A stretch of DNA of 64,000 bases from Lachnospiraceae bacterium (GTDB lineage Bacteria; Bacillota; Clostridia; Lachnospirales; Lachnospiraceae), in NCBI GenBank assembly GCA_910575105.1, contig CAJTDK010000004.1, positions 1 to 64,000 on the forward strand. The letters run 5' to 3'. Both the position numbers and the translations under genes were made by a program. Positions 63,251-64,000 of this stretch are shown piece after piece. Every line of letters begins with the position of its first letter. Position 1 is the stretch's first letter. Under the pieces are notes generated by a model. That model made no database searches. It saw only the letters and a program-made list of their open reading frames with translations, and had not been told where the DNA came from.

Positions 63251-64000
63251 ATGCAGAGAAATATATTAGAATACCTGGAGGAATCCGGCAGGAATTTCCC
63301 GGATAAGATTGTGTTTGCGGATGACAGGGCGGCGGTCACCTATGAGGAACTGATCCGGCAGGCTCGGTATCTCGGGGCATATCTCCTTGAGCACAGGAGG
63401 AGCGGAGAAGGATGTGCGCCGGTGGCTGTGTTTATCGACCGTTCGGCTGCCAGCCTGACCGGGTTTTTCGGTGCGGTCTACAGCGGCTGTTTTTATGTGC
63501 CGGTTGACCGTCAGATGCCGGCGGCGAGGATAGAGCTGATCTTGAATACGCTGAACCCAGAGGCGGTACTGGGGGAGGAGAAGGATAAAAAGATTCTTGC
63601 CCAGATGGGGATGGAGGAGAAGCTCACCGTGTTAAGCGGGATTCTTGCTAATGGCGGGGATCTGAGGCTTGGCAAAGAGCAGGAGGAGGCGCTTCGCGGA
63701 GTGCGTATACGGGCGCTGGATACGGATCCTTTGTATGCCATCTTTACTTCCGGCTCCACAGGCGTCCCGAAGGGTGTGCTGGTCAGCCACCGCTCGGTGA
63801 TCAACCTTATCGATAATTTTAAAGAAGAGTTTGCTTTTTCAGCGGATTGTATATTTGGGAATCAGGCGCCTTTTGATTTTGATGTGTCGGTGAAGGATAT
63901 CTATTCCACCATAAAGAACGGGGCCACTATGTACGTGATCCCGAAAGTGATGTTCTCTTTTCCGGCGAAGCTTATCGCGTTTATGAATGAGAAGCGGATC
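63251..64000 (+). CDS. Amino-acid adenylation enzyme (DltA-like), cut by window end
   Basis: Open from the ATG at 63251 to the last base, at least 250 codons. ANL-superfamily motifs: LEESGRNFPDKIVFADD, AVTYEELIRQARYLGAYL, GAVYSGCFYVPVDRQMPAARI, the P-loop IFTSGSTGVPKGVLVSH (near residue 175), and QAPFDFDVSVKDIYSTIKNG as in D-alanine ligases. It activates an amino or other acid with ATP and loads it on a carrier protein. Closest by eye to DltA; a stand-alone NRPS adenylation domain is the alternative. It starts a new unit with its own promoter and operator-like palindrome. The rest lies beyond the window. Confidence 0.82.
   Translation, partial: MQRNILEYLEESGRNFPDKIVFADDRAAVTYEELIRQARYLGAYLLEHRRSGEGCAPVAVFIDRSAASLTGFFGAVYSGCFYVPVDRQMPAARIELILNTLNPEAVLGEEKDKKILAQMGMEEKLTVLSGILANGGDLRLGKEQEEALRGVRIRALDTDPLYAIFTSGSTGVPKGVLVSHRSVINLIDNFKEEFAFSADCIFGNQAPFDFDVSVKDIYSTIKNGATMYVIPKVMFSFPAKLIAFMNEKRI

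Overview
The window is low-to-mid GC Bacillota DNA, most like a gut Lachnospiraceae (Clostridia). The signs are strong purine-rich Shine-Dalgarno sites, sigma-A promoters, a Tn916-type integrative element, a prfB frameshift of the usual form, a stand-alone eukaryote-type HisA, a PGM-like protein in the threonine branch, and the tig-clpP-clpX-lon-engB order. No species can be named from the sequence alone.

Layout. 1-2.6 kb: wreck of one or two Tn916-like integrative conjugative elements (two excisionases, an integrase/DnaC-like chimera, a frameshifted integrase) abutting a low-molecular-weight protein tyrosine phosphatase gene. 3.26-4.92 kb: an intact IS1380-family insertion sequence with a 5-bp target duplication. 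5.0-5.36 kb: a promoter-driven, structured, non-coding stretch (ncRNA candidate). 5.5-7.6 kb: a FIST-domain sensor and a soluble methyl-accepting signalling protein. Then a tRNA-Gly, a MATE exporter, an imperfect tandem repeat, a cytosolic Cu/Zn-SOD-like protein and a 115-bp MITE. 10.4-13.9 kb: a LytTR/GHKL two-component pair followed by two uncharacterised proteins. 14.2-26.5 kb: a hybrid histidine kinase and housekeeping or accessory genes (debranching enzyme, RluA, Nudix, thioredoxin, an HExxH protein, Dus, YbaK-type editing protein, CmpB-type membrane protein, CPBP protease).

26.6-32.7 kb: gltBD glutamate synthase operon. 32.9-34.0 kb: graveyard of a TnpB-like fragment joined to a tyrosine-recombinase fragment. 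34.3-38.3 kb (minus strand): hpf, a PsiE-like membrane protein, a PAP2 phosphatase and typA. 38.5-44.5 kb: an SSB-like protein, dapA, dapB, class III fbp, an Asp-rich lipoprotein and hisA. 44.57-46.07 kb: an IS4-family element with an 11-bp target duplication and a transposase frameshifted at a G9 tract, lying just upstream of the secA promoter. 46.2-53.6 kb: probable operon secA-prfB-hom-(PGM-like homoserine kinase candidate)-lysC. 53.6-63.2 kb: CYTH protein, DJ-1/PfpI protein, lipoprotein, then the proteostasis block tig, clpP, clpX, lon, engB and an AI-2E-type membrane protein. The window ends inside an amino-acid adenylation (DltA-like) gene.

How the genes fit together: dapA/dapB (lysine branch) and hom/PGM-like/lysC (threonine branch) cover much of aspartate-family synthesis. 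gltBD supplies glutamate. tig, clpXP, lon, secA and hpf form protein folding, turnover, export and ribosome-hibernation functions. A set of short repeats with GTTACT-type ends resembles the termini of the IS4-family element and often lies immediately upstream of promoters.
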